A DNA stretch of 64,000 bases from positions 453,501 through 517,500 of the forward strand of contig NZ_PXNO01000021.1 in assembly GCF_003007715.1 (NCBI RefSeq), given 5' to 3'. The position numbers and the translations under genes are program-made. Below are positions 53,282 through 63,143 of this stretch, in pieces. Positions within the stretch are counted from its first letter, which is position 1; every line of letters begins with the position of its first letter. The notes under the pieces are model-generated. The model saw only the letters and a program-made list of their open reading frames with translations, was not told the origin of the DNA and searched no databases. The DNA comes from Marinobacter shengliensis (lineage in GTDB: Bacteria; Pseudomonadota; Gammaproteobacteria; Pseudomonadales; Oleiphilaceae).

Positions 53282-54088
53282 TCAGCGTTCCCACAGAATG
53301 CCCCGGTCGGGAACCCGTTGACCCTTGCCTACGTTCAGCGCGTGCAGAAGGGCGCGATGAACGTAGTTCTGCGCCTGGGAGATCGATGCCCTGGCCGATA
53401 GCCCGCTGGCGCGCCCGGCCGCGATGGCGGCCGCCAGGGTACAACCGGTGCCGTGGAACTCATTGGCGCCCACCCGCTCCACTTCCCAGTGCATGGGTTC
53501 CGGAGCATGGTTGTACAGGGTGTTGATGATGTGGATGCCTGTGCCGTGACCACCTGTAGCCAGAACCGATTGACAGCCGGCGTCAATGAGGTTTCGCGCG
53601 GCCTGGTCCGGGTCTTCGCTGCCACCCAACTGGGCCAGTTCAACACCGTTGGGTGTGATCATTTCCGCTCTGGGAAACAGCCGGGTTTTCATGGCTTGAA
53701 CCAATGCTTCATCGGCAAGATCGCCGCCGCCAGCTGCCTTGATGACCGGGTCGACAATCAGCGGTAACTCCGGCTGGCTGTCGAGAAACTCCACCAACAC
53801 ATCGACCACATCGGCATTGCCCAGGGCGCCGGTCTTGATGGCATGGATGGGCACATCTGCTGCCAGGCACTGCAGTTGTTGCCGGATCAGCTCAGCGTTG
53901 ACAGGCTCGGCGCCATACACGTTGTTGGTGTCCTGCACGGTCAGGCAGGTCAGCACTGGCAGGGGGTGCCCGCCAAGGGAAGTAATCGCCTGGATATCGG
54001 CCTGAATGCCAGCACCACCGGAGGGGTCCAGCCCTGACAGCACCAGAACATGGGGGCGGGTGTAGCTATTAATGGTTGCTCTCCTCAA
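53282..54088 (-). CDS. thiD: Hydroxymethylpyrimidine/phosphomethylpyrimidine kinase
   Basis: ThiD phosphorylates hydroxymethylpyrimidine twice, feeding ThiE. The 268-residue ribokinase-fold protein has LVLSGLDPSGGAGIQADIQAI near the start and the anion-hole motif GANEFHGTGCTLAAAIAAG near the end. The start is uncertain: the listed TTG overlaps the hemJ stop. A strong GAGGAG sits inside the first codons, 7 bp before an in-frame ATT, an unusual but known start codon. Confidence 0.92.
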   Translation of the reverse strand: MRRATINSYTRPHVLVLSGLDPSGGAGIQADIQAITSLGGHPLPVLTCLTVQDTNNVYGAEPVNAELIRQQLQCLAADVPIHAIKTGALGNADVVDVLVEFLDSQPELPLIVDPVIKAAGGGDLADEALVQAMKTRLFPRAEMITPNGVELAQLGGSEDPDQAARNLIDAGCQSVLATGGHGTGIHIINTLYNHAPEPMHWEVERVGANEFHGTGCTLAAAIAAGRASGLSARASISQAQNYVHRALLHALNVGKGQRVPDRGILWER

Positions 54089-54507
54089 AAGGGTTTTACA
54101 ACAGCCAGAATGACCACCGCTAACAGAATGAATACCGGAACCTCGTTAAACCAGCGATAGAACACGTGGCTGCGGGTATTCTTGTCATCCCGGAAGACTT
54201 TCACCAAGTGGCCGCAATAGAAATGGTAGACGACCAGCAGCGCGACCAGAGCCAGTTTGGCGTGCATCCAGCCCATGCTGAAATAACCGGACACATTGTA
54301 ACTGAGTAACCAGATTCCAAAGACCACCGTGGCGATCATTGAAGGTGTTGTTATGCCCCGGTACAGCTTGCGCTCCATGATCTTGAAACGTTCGCGGCCC
54401 GGCTGGTCCTCACAGGCTGCATGGTACACGAACAGTCTGGGCAGATAGAAAATGCCGGCAAACCAGCACACCAGGGAAATGATATGAAACGCCTTGACCC
54501 ACAACAT
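54085..54507 (-). CDS. hemJ: Protoporphyrinogen IX oxidase HemJ
   Basis: HemJ is a membrane enzyme that oxidises protoporphyrinogen IX, the penultimate step of haem synthesis in many proteobacteria lacking HemG and HemY. The 140-residue protein has four membrane segments and the family start LWVKAFHIISLVCWFAGIFYLPRLFVYH, with the conserved His and Arg, then MERKLYRGITTPSM. It follows the ClC gene by 3 bp and overlaps thiD. Its neighbour hemL belongs to the same pathway. Confidence 0.88.
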   Translation of the reverse strand: MLWVKAFHIISLVCWFAGIFYLPRLFVYHAACEDQPGRERFKIMERKLYRGITTPSMIATVVFGIWLLSYNVSGYFSMGWMHAKLALVALLVVYHFYCGHLVKVFRDDKNTRSHVFYRWFNEVPVFILLAVVILAVVKPF

Positions 54508-54510
54508 CCA

Positions 54511-56286
54511 TCAACTCCGTCGGTATTGGTAATAGCTTTCGATATCTGATTGAAGCACGACACCATAAACCCGCTGAATCATCGGGGCTACATGGCGTTG
54601 TACGTACAGTGCCTCAGCCTGGGTCGAGTCGAATTCGTTCAGGGCCTCTTCCAGGGTGGCTTGATATTGCACTGGCGCCACATCCCGCCGGTTGGCCGGG
54701 ATTTCCATCAGGTCGACGGTGTCTGGGGGTGCGATGCCTTCTTCGGCAACCTGTTTTTCGGTGTCTTCAAGGTAGCGGGCAAGATCCACTGCCGGTAACA
54801 GAGCGGTTGGCCCGTTGCTGCCCTCGACCAGCAACCATTTGGGTTCCGACTTCAGTGCCTTGCGGGCTTCATCCGGGGTCAGCTCCCGATCCGTACGCAA
54901 AATGCTCCGGTCCATGATCGCGCCCACAGACACTCGTCTTAACGCCTGGATCACTGGTGAATTCTGGTAACTCAGGCCCTGGTTTTTCAGAATGGTCAGG
55001 AACAGGGATTTTTTTCCGAAAGCTTCGCTGGTCACCAGGCTGGCGGTGGTGATGATCAGCATGCCAGGCAGAATGATGTTCGGGTTTCGAGTCAGTTCCA
55101 TCAAGGCCATCAGAGCGGCCAACGGTGCCTGTAGCACCGCCCCCATCATCGCCCCCATGCCCAGCATGGCGTAAAAGCCCACCGACGATGCCAGCTCGGG
55201 GAAGATCTGGGCGCCGATCAGCCCCATCGCTCCGCCAAGGGTCGCCCCCATGAAAATGGTCGGGCCGATCACGCCACTTGGCATACCAAGCCCGATAGAC
55301 AACCCGGTAATCACCAGTTTTGCCACGCCCACGCCAAGCAGCAGCCAGAACCCCAGCTCGCCGTGAATGGTTTCGCTGACCGTGTCGTAACCAATACCCA
55401 TGGTTTCCGGAACCAGGATCGCAAACGGCACCATCAGCAGGCCAGCCACCGTGATACGGAGCAGTACCGGCCGGTGGTGATGGCGCCCCATGTTGTCCAC
55501 CAGATGGATAAAGGCCGCGGCGGCAATTCCGATGATCACGGCAATCGCGAGGATCCATGGAATTTCCAGCAGAGAGTTCATAGTCAGTGCGGGCACGCTG
55601 AAGGCTGGCTCCGAGCCGTAGACAATCTGGGTAATGATGGCGGCACTGACCGCCGCCAGAATAATTGGCGTAAAGCCGGCAATGGTGTACTCCATCATCA
55701 CCACTTCCATGGCGAAGATCACGCCGGCAATCGGCGTGTTGAAAGACGCCGAGATAGCGGCTGCACAGCCGCAGGCCACCAGGGTTCGTATGCTGTTGTT
55801 GGGCAGCCTCAGCCATTGCCCGAACAGGCTTGAAAACGCCGCGCCCAGGTGCACCGCAGGGCCCTCCCGGCCAGCCGACTGGCCGGATACTACGGTGGTA
55901 ACCCCGGCAACAAACTGAACCATGGCGCTTTTGAACGATATGTAGCCCTGATGGTAGTTCAGGCGCTCCATAATGTGGACGATGCCCACCTTGCGATCGT
56001 GAATGGACAGTTTGTGCAACAGAATGCCCAGACCAACGGCGCCGGCCAGCGGCAGCAGCCCCCTGGTCAGAATATCCAGTTGCTCGAAGTTCTCTGAGCC
56101 CGCACCGGGCAGGAAATGTTCCAGCGGCCATTCAATGGCGAGCCGGAACAACAGAATCACCGCCCCGGTGACAATTCCGGACAACAGCCCAAGCACAGCC
56201 AGTTGTGGCAGTGCATCGACACCCGACAGTTTCCTCCGGAAAACGGGGATCAGGTTCTCAGTGATCTGTTGCCTGATGTTACGCAT
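54511..56286 (-). CDS. ClC-family chloride channel/transporter with C-terminal CBS-like region
   Basis: The roughly 590-residue protein has the ClC membrane core, with selectivity motif GREGPAVHLGAAF (the gating Glu in GREGP), GxxGP equivalents such as SGVIGPTIFMGATLGG, and many membrane segments to about residue 440. The cytoplasmic tail (VGAIMDRSILRTDRELTPDEARKAL and later) resembles CBS domains. ClC proteins move chloride, with or without proton exchange. ATG 56286 is used; GTG 56292 is an alternative. It is the first gene of the cluster leading into hemJ, thiD, thiE and hemL. Confidence 0.9.
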   Translation of the reverse strand: MRNIRQQITENLIPVFRRKLSGVDALPQLAVLGLLSGIVTGAVILLFRLAIEWPLEHFLPGAGSENFEQLDILTRGLLPLAGAVGLGILLHKLSIHDRKVGIVHIMERLNYHQGYISFKSAMVQFVAGVTTVVSGQSAGREGPAVHLGAAFSSLFGQWLRLPNNSIRTLVACGCAAAISASFNTPIAGVIFAMEVVMMEYTIAGFTPIILAAVSAAIITQIVYGSEPAFSVPALTMNSLLEIPWILAIAVIIGIAAAAFIHLVDNMGRHHHRPVLLRITVAGLLMVPFAILVPETMGIGYDTVSETIHGELGFWLLLGVGVAKLVITGLSIGLGMPSGVIGPTIFMGATLGGAMGLIGAQIFPELASSVGFYAMLGMGAMMGAVLQAPLAALMALMELTRNPNIILPGMLIITTASLVTSEAFGKKSLFLTILKNQGLSYQNSPVIQALRRVSVGAIMDRSILRTDRELTPDEARKALKSEPKWLLVEGSNGPTALLPAVDLARYLEDTEKQVAEEGIAPPDTVDLMEIPANRRDVAPVQYQATLEEALNEFDSTQAEALYVQRHVAPMIQRVYGVVLQSDIESYYQYRRS

Positions 56287-56430
56287 GAGCACCGGGTTCC
56301 GGGTCGATGGGCGGGTCCTTCAGAAGGATTCTGACAACATTGTAACCATGGGTCTGCAGGCTGCAATAAGTCCTTGGATTATCATGGTAGACTACCCGGG
56401 AATTCTGACCAGACCACGTTGGAGATGAGT

Positions 56431-57468
56431 GTGATTAAAATAGGCATCGTTGGGGGAACCGGGTACACCGGTGTTGAGCTGTTGCGGATTCTTGCCGTTC
56501 ATCCGGACGCAGAAGTGAAATGCATCACTTCGCGCTCCGAGGCTGGTATGCCGGTGGCCGACATGTACCCCAATCTGCGAGGGCATTTTGACCTGGCCTT
56601 CTCGGAGCCTGATTCGGCGGTGCTGGCACAGTGCGACCTGGTGTTCTTTGCCACGCCTCACGGGGTTGCCATGCGCATGGTTCCGGAACTGATGGCCGCC
56701 GGCGTTCGTGTGGTAGACCTGTCTGCGGATTTCCGCCTGAAAGACCTGGATGTCTGGGCCCAGTGGTACGGTATGCCCCATGAAACACCGGAGTGGGCAC
56801 AAAAAGCGGTTTATGGCCTGCCTGAGGTAGCACGTGACGCGATTCGCCAGGCCCAGTTGGTCGCCAACCCTGGTTGTTATCCCACGGCGGTGCAGCTTGG
56901 CTTCCTCCCCTTGCTCGAACAGGGGTTGGTAGACCCCAGCCGGCTGATTGCCGATGCCAAATCCGGTGCCAGCGGTGCCGGTCGCCAGGGCAACATCGGC
57001 ATGCTACATGGTGAGATCGGTGAAAGCTTCAAGGCCTACGGTGCCTCCGGGCATCGGCACCTGCCGGAAATTCGCCAGGGCCTGAGTCTGGCAGCTACCG
57101 GTCCGGTGGGCGTAACCTTCGTGCCGCACCTGGTACCGATGATTCGGGGTATCGAGGCCACCTTGTACGCGGAGCTGTCGGAGCCTGCGGATTTTGATCG
57201 GCTCCAGGCCCTCTACGAAGAGCGCTACAAGACCGAGCCATTTGTGGATGTCATGCCTTTTGGCAGTCACCCGGAAACCCGCAGTGTTCGCGGCGGCAAC
57301 CAGTGCCGGATGGCATTGCATCGCCAGGAGCAGAGCAATGTGGTGATTGTCTCCTCGGTCATCGACAACCTGGTCAAAGGCGCTGCCGGGCAGGCAGTGC
57401 AGAACATGAATATCATGTTTGGTCTTGACGAAACCCAGGGCCTGAAGGCTCCGGCACTTCTTCCTTGA
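56431..57468 (+). CDS. argC: N-acetyl-gamma-glutamyl-phosphate reductase
   Basis: ArgC reduces N-acetylglutamyl phosphate in arginine synthesis. The 345-residue protein has the NADP-binding start [19 protein letters not shown], the active-site Cys in [10 protein letters not shown], and [13 protein letters not shown] use GTG 56431 because GGAG lies 6 bp before it; an ATG at 56425 touches the GGAG directly. It leads a row of genes (DUF6776, bactofilin, erpA) whose order matches Pseudomonas. Confidence 0.96.
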   Translation: MIKIGIVGGTGYTGVELLRILAVHPDAEVKCITSRSEAGMPVADMYPNLRGHFDLAFSEPDSAVLAQCDLVFFATPHGVAMRMVPELMAAGVRVVDLSADFRLKDLDVWAQWYGMPHETPEWAQKAVYGLPEVARDAIRQAQLVANPGCYPTAVQLGFLPLLEQGLVDPSRLIADAKSGASGAGRQGNIGMLHGEIGESFKAYGASGHRHLPEIRQGLSLAATGPVGVTFVPHLVPMIRGIEATLYAELSEPADFDRLQALYEERYKTEPFVDVMPFGSHPETRSVRGGNQCRMALHRQEQSNVVIVSSVIDNLVKGAAGQAVQNMNIMFGLDETQGLKAPALLP

Positions 57469-57480
57469 GGGCAAGACAAG

Positions 57481-58221
57481 GTGAGTGATACCCGCAAACC
57501 GAACGATGAGTATGTGGTGATCCGTCACCGGCCGGGCTACCGCCTGCGCCGGACGATGATCCTGCTGGCTTTTACCGTGGTTGCCGCCATTGCAGGTTAC
57601 GCTGCTGGAATGGCGCAGGGCGGGTTCCGGTTTTCATCTGCTGAAGCTTCAAACGAACAGCTGGCGCAGGAATTGCGCAGTCTGCGGGATCAGTTCCGCA
57701 CCGCTCGGCAGAATCTGGTGAATCTTGAGCGCGGGCGGGCGATTGACGAACAGGCGCTGCGGGAAGCCAGGAACACCATCGTTGGGCTCGAAACCCGAAT
57801 ATCGGAGTTGGAGGCAGACCTGACGTTCTATCGGAATATCATGGCGCCCTCAGAGACGAGCAAAGGGCTGCAGGTTGACAGCTTTACGCTGGCGTCCGCC
57901 CGTGGCGATAACACCTATCGGTTCAAGATGGTGCTAACTCAGGTTGGCAATAACAACAGTTTTATTGCCGGGCAGGTGGCCGTGAATATCATAGGCCGGT
58001 TGGACGGTGAGAAAGAAGTGATTGCCTTGCGCGATCTGTCCGACGACATCGAGGATCTGGGGGTCAGGTTCCGGTTTCGGTACTTCCAGGATGTAGAGGG
58101 TACCTTGAACCTTCCCCAAGGCTTTGAGCCCCACGAAATCCAGGTGGTGGCGCAGGCGCAGGGGCGGAATGCCTCACAGGCAGAACGAACATTTGATTGG
58201 GCACAGTTAACTGGGAGCTGA
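57481..58221 (+). CDS. DUF6776 membrane coiled-coil protein
   Basis: The 246-residue protein has one membrane segment (about residues 25-44), then a coiled coil (residues about 55-115, NEQLAQELRSLRDQFRTARQNLVNLERGRAI and on), then a beta-rich domain (YRFKMVLTQVGNNNSFIAGQVAVNIIGRL). This fits DUF6776, of unknown function. Start GTG 57481. It lies 3 bp upstream of the bactofilin gene and may anchor it at the membrane (inference). Confidence 0.8.
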   Translation: MSDTRKPNDEYVVIRHRPGYRLRRTMILLAFTVVAAIAGYAAGMAQGGFRFSSAEASNEQLAQELRSLRDQFRTARQNLVNLERGRAIDEQALREARNTIVGLETRISELEADLTFYRNIMAPSETSKGLQVDSFTLASARGDNTYRFKMVLTQVGNNNSFIAGQVAVNIIGRLDGEKEVIALRDLSDDIEDLGVRFRFRYFQDVEGTLNLPQGFEPHEIQVVAQAQGRNASQAERTFDWAQLTGS

Positions 58222-58224
58222 TAC

Positions 58225-58668
58225 ATGCTGGGCAAGAAAAAACAGAAACCGCGCCGTTCCGTTGGCCATTTCGATACCTTGATTTCATCCAGAACAACCA
58301 TTGAGGGTGATGTACGCTTTTCGGGCGGCTTGCACGTGGATGGCAAAATCAAAGGTCGGGTGCTGGCGGAAGAGGGCAGTGACGCTGTGGTCCGGCTGTC
58401 GGAAGTGGGTGAAATCACCGGCGATATCACTGCGCCACACATTATTATCAATGGCAAGGTGAACGGTGACGTGCGCGCCACCAGCCACCTCGAACTGGCA
58501 GAGAACGCTGCCATTAACGGTAACGTATACTATCGTCTTATCGAGATGGCCATGGGGGCATCCGTGAACGGTAATCTGGTTCGTCAGGATGAAACCAGCG
58601 GCCTGCTGACTCACGATAAAGAGTCTGTGCTAAGTGCGGAGTCAGAGGGTGAGGGTAAATCCGAATAG
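58225..58668 (+). CDS. Bactofilin-family polymer-forming cytoskeletal protein
   Basis: The 147-residue protein has the right-handed beta-helix of bactofilins: LISSRTTIEGDVRFSGGLHVDGKIKG, GEITGDITAPHIIINGKVNGDVRATSHLELAENAAINGNVYYR, and flexible ends. Bactofilins assemble filaments near the membrane that help place cell-wall or polar proteins. Basic N-terminal residues (MLGKKKQKPRRS) could touch lipid. It sits between the DUF6776 gene and erpA. Confidence 0.9.
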   Translation: MLGKKKQKPRRSVGHFDTLISSRTTIEGDVRFSGGLHVDGKIKGRVLAEEGSDAVVRLSEVGEITGDITAPHIIINGKVNGDVRATSHLELAENAAINGNVYYRLIEMAMGASVNGNLVRQDETSGLLTHDKESVLSAESEGEGKSE

Positions 58669-58729
58669 TTGACTGTTTTAGTCGGGAATACCATAATCCT
58701 CTGACCGCTTTATCTCCCGGAGGCATACC

Positions 58730-59083
58730 TTGAGTGTAGTTCAACAGCAAATAGCCACACCGTTGTTCTTCAGCGACAGCGCTGTTGCCAAGGTTCGCGA
58801 GTTGATCGAGGAAGAGGAGAATCCTGATCTCAAACTGCGGGTGTTCGTAACAGGTGGCGGTTGTTCGGGGTTCCAGTACGGATTTTCGTTCGACGAGAAT
58901 CAGGAAGACGACGATACCGTCATAGAGCGGGATGGAGTAAAGCTGTTGGTTGATTCCATGAGCTACCAATACCTCGTAGGCGCCACAATTGATTATCAGG
59001 AAGGCCTTCAGGGTTCACAGTTTGTTGTTCAGAATCCAAACGCCAGCTCCACCTGCGGTTGCGGCAGTTCGTTTTCCATCTGA
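58730..59083 (+). CDS. erpA: Iron-sulfur cluster insertion protein ErpA
   Basis: ErpA is an A-type carrier that delivers [Fe-S] clusters to apoproteins. The 117 residues carry [19 protein letters not shown] and the C-terminal CGCGSSFSI, supplying the three cysteines that hold the cluster. The start is TTG 58730, supported by GGAGG about 7 bp before it. It is convergent with anmK, with 4 bp between the stops. Confidence 0.96.
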   Translation: MSVVQQQIATPLFFSDSAVAKVRELIEEEENPDLKLRVFVTGGGCSGFQYGFSFDENQEDDDTVIERDGVKLLVDSMSYQYLVGATIDYQEGLQGSQFVVQNPNASSTCGCGSSFSI

Positions 59084-59087
59084 AGCC

Positions 59088-60188
59088 TCAAGCCGGGTAA
59101 ATCGCGCCCAACACCCGCGGGCCTCTGGCGCCGGTTACCTCAGGCAGGTTTCCCGGCTGGCCTTCAAGGGTTTGTCTGGCCAGCCAGGCAAATGCCACTG
59201 GCTCTACCCATTGCGGGTCCAACCCCAGATCAGCCGTTGTGGTCAGCGCTACCGACCCCAGTCCAACTCTGAGTTCATTCATCATTAACCGGTTGAACGT
59301 TCCGCCGCCGCAGGCGTAAACCGTCATGTTGGCGGACTCTTGTGGCAACTGCTTCAGAACGGTAATCACCGTCAGTTGTAAGAGGGTCCGTTGAACGTCT
59401 TCTGCAGCCAGATCGGGGAACCGCTGCAGGTGGGTACGGATCCAGTCAAGGTTGAAGCGCTCCTTGCCGGTGCTTTTCGGAGCTGGCTTGCTGAAATAGG
59501 CGTCGGAAAGCATGCTGCTCAACAGCTCCGAATGCACAGTGCCCTCGCTTGCCAGGTGTCCGGATTCATCATAGTGACGCCCGGTCTGGTCCAGGCACCA
59601 GGCATCAAGCAAGGCATTTGCCGGGCCGGTATCAAAACCGACCACGGGTTTTCGTCCGGCTGCGGGAAGCCAGGTGATATTGGCGATGCCTCCGAGGTTC
59701 AGAATACAGCGGTCCTGCTCGTCCGAGGTAAACAGCCATTGATGGAAGGCCGGAACCAGTGGGGCGCCCTGACCACCTGCGGCCAGGTCTCTGCTGCGAA
59801 AATCCGAGACCGTGGTCAGTCCGGTGCTTTCCGCAATACAGGCGGCATTGCCAATCTGAAGTGAGAAGGGGGCAGGGCCGGCAGGTTGGTGGCGTACTGT
59901 TTGCCCGTGACTGCCAATGCCCTGAATATCCCGGAGTTTCAGGCCGGAGCGCCGGATCAGTTCCTTTGCGGTATGACCAAAGTGGTGGCCCACCAGTGTG
60001 TCCAATTCACCGAGTTCGTCAGTGTCTGACTGGTTTCGGGTGGCCAGCAGGAGCCTTTGTCTGAGTGGTTCAGGGTAGGGTAGCGAAAGCGTGGAATGAA
60101 TATCCAGATGCCGGCCAGTGAAAGACACCAGCACCGCGTCAACCGCGTCCATGCTGGTGCCTGACATCAGGCCGAGCCAGTAGGTCAT
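59088..60188 (-). CDS. anmK: Anhydro-N-acetylmuramic acid kinase
   Basis: AnmK phosphorylates and opens 1,6-anhydroMurNAc released during cell-wall turnover so it can be reused. The 366-residue protein starts YWLGLMSGTSMDAVDAVLVSF, with GSHGQTVRHQPAG, LNLGGIANITWLP and FDTGPANALLDAW in the ATP-binding core. It starts 2 bp after the M23 peptidase gene, linking cell-wall cutting and recycling in one operon. Confidence 0.96.
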   Translation of the reverse strand: MTYWLGLMSGTSMDAVDAVLVSFTGRHLDIHSTLSLPYPEPLRQRLLLATRNQSDTDELGELDTLVGHHFGHTAKELIRRSGLKLRDIQGIGSHGQTVRHQPAGPAPFSLQIGNAACIAESTGLTTVSDFRSRDLAAGGQGAPLVPAFHQWLFTSDEQDRCILNLGGIANITWLPAAGRKPVVGFDTGPANALLDAWCLDQTGRHYDESGHLASEGTVHSELLSSMLSDAYFSKPAPKSTGKERFNLDWIRTHLQRFPDLAAEDVQRTLLQLTVITVLKQLPQESANMTVYACGGGTFNRLMMNELRVGLGSVALTTTADLGLDPQWVEPVAFAWLARQTLEGQPGNLPEVTGARGPRVLGAIYPA

Positions 60189-60190
60189 AA

Positions 60191-61591
60191 TCAGTTGTCC
60201 GATGCCAGAGCCAGTTGGCGACCACTTTCGCGGAAACCATTGAACTGCGCCAGCCGCTGCTCGGTGAATTGGCGAAATCTTGCCATTTCAGCGCTTGGTA
60301 CGGGCTTGGCGTCGGGCAGTTTCACGGTACGGGAGTTCTTGGCAACGCCATTCACCCGGAACTCGTAATGCAGATGAGGGCCGGTCACCATTCCGGACGA
60401 GCCAACATAGCCAATGGTGTCTCCCTGTTTTACCCGTGTGCCATTCTTGATGCCTTTACCCAGTCGGCTCATATGAGCATACAGGGTGGTGATATTGTCG
60501 CCATGCTGCAAAACCACGGTGCGGCCATAGCCGCCTTTCCAGCCGGCAAACTGCACTCGCCCACTGCCGGCTGCCTTGATCGGTGTGCCCGGGGGCGCGG
60601 CATAGTCGGTTCCCTCGTGGGGTCTGACCACGTCCAGCACCGGGTGTCGGCGTTGCAGGTTGAAGGGCGATGACACGCGGGCGTTGATTGGAACTCTCAG
60701 GAACGCCTTACGCATACTTTTGCCTTCCGGCGTGTAATAGTCACTCTCGCCGTTTTTGTCTGTATACAGCAGAGCCACATTCTCAGTACCGCGGTTGATG
60801 AAACGTGCGGAAAGAATCCGGCCGGTATCAAATTTTTTACCGTCGATGTACAGCTCTTCGTACACTACCTCAAAGCTGTCACCCTTGCGGACATCGTAGA
60901 CAAAGTCGATGTCCCAACCGAAGATCCCGGCCAGTTCCATGGTGAGCCGGTCATTCAGTCCTGCGTCCCTGGCAGCAAGATAGAGGGAACCGTCAATGAC
61001 GCCTGCGGCAAATGCCGGGCGCGGCTCCGGTTTGCGAACTTCTGTGTTGCCAAGGAAGCCGTTGTCGGTCTTTGAGATCTTGAGAGTTTCCAGGCGGCTG
61101 CGTTGCAGCTCCACGGCCACTAGCTGCCCCTCACTGTCAACACCGAAGCGAATGTCTTCCCCGGCGTAAAGGCGCTGAAGCTTGCCTGCTTCGCCTTCAC
61201 CATGAATGACCGACAGCATGATGCCATCGTTGAAACCTGCTTTGCGAAACAGCGAAGACAGTGTGTCGCCGGACTTTACACGAAATTCCTGCCAGTCGAC
61301 CTTCGGGACATCGGGTTTCGATGTGCGCCCGGCCTGAGCGATTGGTTCGCCGGCACTTTGCGCTTTGTCCTCTGAGGGCTGAGTGTCGGTGGCTTCCTGT
61401 GTCTGGGCGGGCCTGGTGTCTTTCGATGCCGCGCCAGACGCCAGGCCCTCTTCGAGGTCAATGGTGTAGGACATGCGCTTGGCTTCGACGTCAGCGCTGG
61501 GGCTCATCAGCACAGCGGCAGAGACAACAATCGTCGCTGCTGCTGCCAGAGTAATATGTGTTTTGGGGAATGTTTTAAGCACGTGGCTCAC
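60191..61591 (-). CDS. M23 peptidoglycan endopeptidase (MepM/OapA-type)
   Basis: The 466-residue protein has an N-terminal membrane anchor (about residues 10-30) and a low-complexity linker. A LysM/OapA-like module follows (FRVKSGDTLSSLFRKAGFN). The C-terminal lysostaphin-fold domain carries the zinc motifs HEGTDYAAPPGTPI (HxxxD) and TGPHLHYEFRVNG (HxH). Such enzymes cut cross-links to allow insertion of new wall. The GTG start at 61591 is the only one that includes the anchor; a slightly later GTG is possible. Confidence 0.93.
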   Translation of the reverse strand: MSHVLKTFPKTHITLAAAATIVVSAAVLMSPSADVEAKRMSYTIDLEEGLASGAASKDTRPAQTQEATDTQPSEDKAQSAGEPIAQAGRTSKPDVPKVDWQEFRVKSGDTLSSLFRKAGFNDGIMLSVIHGEGEAGKLQRLYAGEDIRFGVDSEGQLVAVELQRSRLETLKISKTDNGFLGNTEVRKPEPRPAFAAGVIDGSLYLAARDAGLNDRLTMELAGIFGWDIDFVYDVRKGDSFEVVYEELYIDGKKFDTGRILSARFINRGTENVALLYTDKNGESDYYTPEGKSMRKAFLRVPINARVSSPFNLQRRHPVLDVVRPHEGTDYAAPPGTPIKAAGSGRVQFAGWKGGYGRTVVLQHGDNITTLYAHMSRLGKGIKNGTRVKQGDTIGYVGSSGMVTGPHLHYEFRVNGVAKNSRTVKLPDAKPVPSAEMARFRQFTEQRLAQFNGFRESGRQLALASDN

Positions 61592-61628
61592 CCGTTTTCA
61601 TCGGTATTCCAGCAAGTTGTACTAGCTA

Positions 61629-61656
61629 ATTAAAGCGCTAGATCAAGTAAAGTCAA
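61629..61656 (-). promoter_or_regulatory. Sigma-70 promoter for the M23 peptidase-anmK operon
   Basis: On the minus strand TTGACT, a 16-bp spacer and TTTAAT match the consensus at five of six positions in each box. It lies 38 bp upstream of the peptidase start. Confidence 0.65.
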
Positions 61657-61743
61657 ACAGATTACCGCATCTGACATTATCAGGACAGTGTCGAACATTA
61701 CGGTTGAGCGGGTGTCTGGTCGTACAAAACTGCCTGCCGCTGG

Positions 61744-61749
61744 TATAAT
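61744..61749 (+). promoter_or_regulatory. -10 box upstream of tyrS
   Basis: A perfect TATAAT followed by G lies about 145 bp upstream of tyrS. No good -35 box is found at the usual distance, so it may need an activator or rest on the -10 alone. Confidence 0.5.
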
Positions 61750-61895
61750 GCCGGTCCTTTTATTGCTCGGTTTGGTTGAAAACTGAGCAGTCACACTTTA
61801 GCAAGGGTGTCGGTTAAACACAGATTTGTTTTGTTGAGGTCTGTAACTGCCGCCGGCAAACCCTGACACCAAGTCAAACTGGGGACGAAAGGTTC

Positions 61896-63098
61896 ATGGC
61901 AACAATTGAGGAAGCGTTGGCCGTTATCAAGCGCGGTATTGACGAGCTGATTCCCGAAGAGGATTTGATTGCAAAGCTTAAAGAAGATCGGCCGCTGAGG
62001 ATCAAGGCGGGTTTCGATCCGACCGCACCTGATTTGCACCTCGGCCACACCGTGCTAATCAACAAGCTTCGCCAGTTCCAGGATCTTGGCCATGAAATCA
62101 TCTTCCTTATTGGTGACTTCACGGGAATGATCGGCGATCCAACCGGAAAAAGCGCAACCCGTCCTCCTTTAACAGAAGAGCAGGTGCGCAAGAACGCCAT
62201 TACCTATAAAGAGCAGGTGTTCAAGATTCTGGACCCGGAGAAAACCCGGGTTGTATTCAATTCCGAATGGATGAGCCAGATGAATGCCGCGAGCATGATT
62301 CAGCTCGCGGGCCAGTATACGGTTGCACGGATGCTCGAGCGTGATGATTTCACCAAGCGTTACAGAGCTGAGCAGCCAATTGCCATTCATGAGTTCCTGT
62401 ATCCGCTGATTCAGGGCTACGACTCCGTAGCGCTTGAAGCTGATGTGGAGCTCGGTGGTACTGACCAGAAGTTTAATTTGCTGATGGGGCGGATTCTCCA
62501 GAAGCATTATGGTCAGGCGCCCCAGGCCATTATTACCGTTCCGATTCTTGAGGGGTTGGACGGTGTGCAGAAGATGTCCAAGTCGTTGGGCAACTATGTT
62601 GGGGTTAGTGATTCACCCGGAGAGATGTACACCAAGCTGTTGTCGATGCCGGATGAGTTGCTGTGGCGTTACTTCGAATTGCTGAGCTTCCGGCCAATGG
62701 CGGAAGTGGAGCAGTTCCGTGCTGAGGTAGGAGCTGGTGCCAACCCGCAGGACTATAAAAAACTCCTGGCTGAAGAGCTGATTACTCGCTTCCATGACGA
62801 AGAGGCCGCGAAAACCGCTCACAAGTCTGCCGGCAACCGGGTTGCGCTTGGGGAGATTCCGGAAAACGTGCCACTGGTAGAAGTCTCTCTCGAGGGGCAG
62901 GATGAAATGCCGATGGCAGCCGTCCTTCGCCTGGCTGGGCTGGTAAAGAATGGCGCTGCTGCTAGAGATGTTCTTGGTCGTGGTGCTGTCTATATAGATG
63001 GCAAACAGTTTGAAGGTGATCGCAGGTTTGTCAAAGGTGATGATTGCGTTGTCCAGGCGGGTAAAAAGAAGATTGCCCGGGTGGTCATTGTCGAGTGA
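61896..63098 (+). CDS. tyrS: Tyrosyl-tRNA synthetase
   Basis: TyrS charges tRNA-Tyr. The 400-residue protein has the class I motifs: HLGH (residues 48-51, in [14 protein letters not shown]), [15 protein letters not shown], and KMSKS in [16 protein letters not shown]-terminal S4 RNA-binding domain follows ([19 protein letters not shown]). GGGGACGAAAGG precedes the ATG at 61896. It lies upstream of the rRNA operon, the same order as in Pseudomonas. Confidence 0.97.
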   Translation: MATIEEALAVIKRGIDELIPEEDLIAKLKEDRPLRIKAGFDPTAPDLHLGHTVLINKLRQFQDLGHEIIFLIGDFTGMIGDPTGKSATRPPLTEEQVRKNAITYKEQVFKILDPEKTRVVFNSEWMSQMNAASMIQLAGQYTVARMLERDDFTKRYRAEQPIAIHEFLYPLIQGYDSVALEADVELGGTDQKFNLLMGRILQKHYGQAPQAIITVPILEGLDGVQKMSKSLGNYVGVSDSPGEMYTKLLSMPDELLWRYFELLSFRPMAEVEQFRAEVGAGANPQDYKKLLAEELITRFHDEEAAKTAHKSAGNRVALGEIPENVPLVEVSLEGQDEMPMAAVLRLAGLVKNGAAARDVLGRGAVYIDGKQFEGDRRFVKGDDCVVQAGKKKIARVVIVE

Positions 63099-63143
63099 AG
63101 TGAGGCTGGTTGCGACCAATTTGAAAAAATTTCAGATTGGTCG

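Larger units (their letters stand above)
61592..61895. other. 304-bp divergent promoter region between the M23 peptidase and tyrS
   Basis: No gene is present. It holds a good leftward sigma-70 promoter (61629-61656) and a rightward TATAAT at 61744-61749, followed by about 145 bp of tyrS leader with no riboswitch or T-box I could recognise. Confidence 0.6.

Noticed and set aside
54869..56131. A 420-codon open frame on the same strand as the ClC gene
   Set aside because: It is a frame-shifted reading of the ClC coding region, rich in Gly, His and Arg, with no domain.
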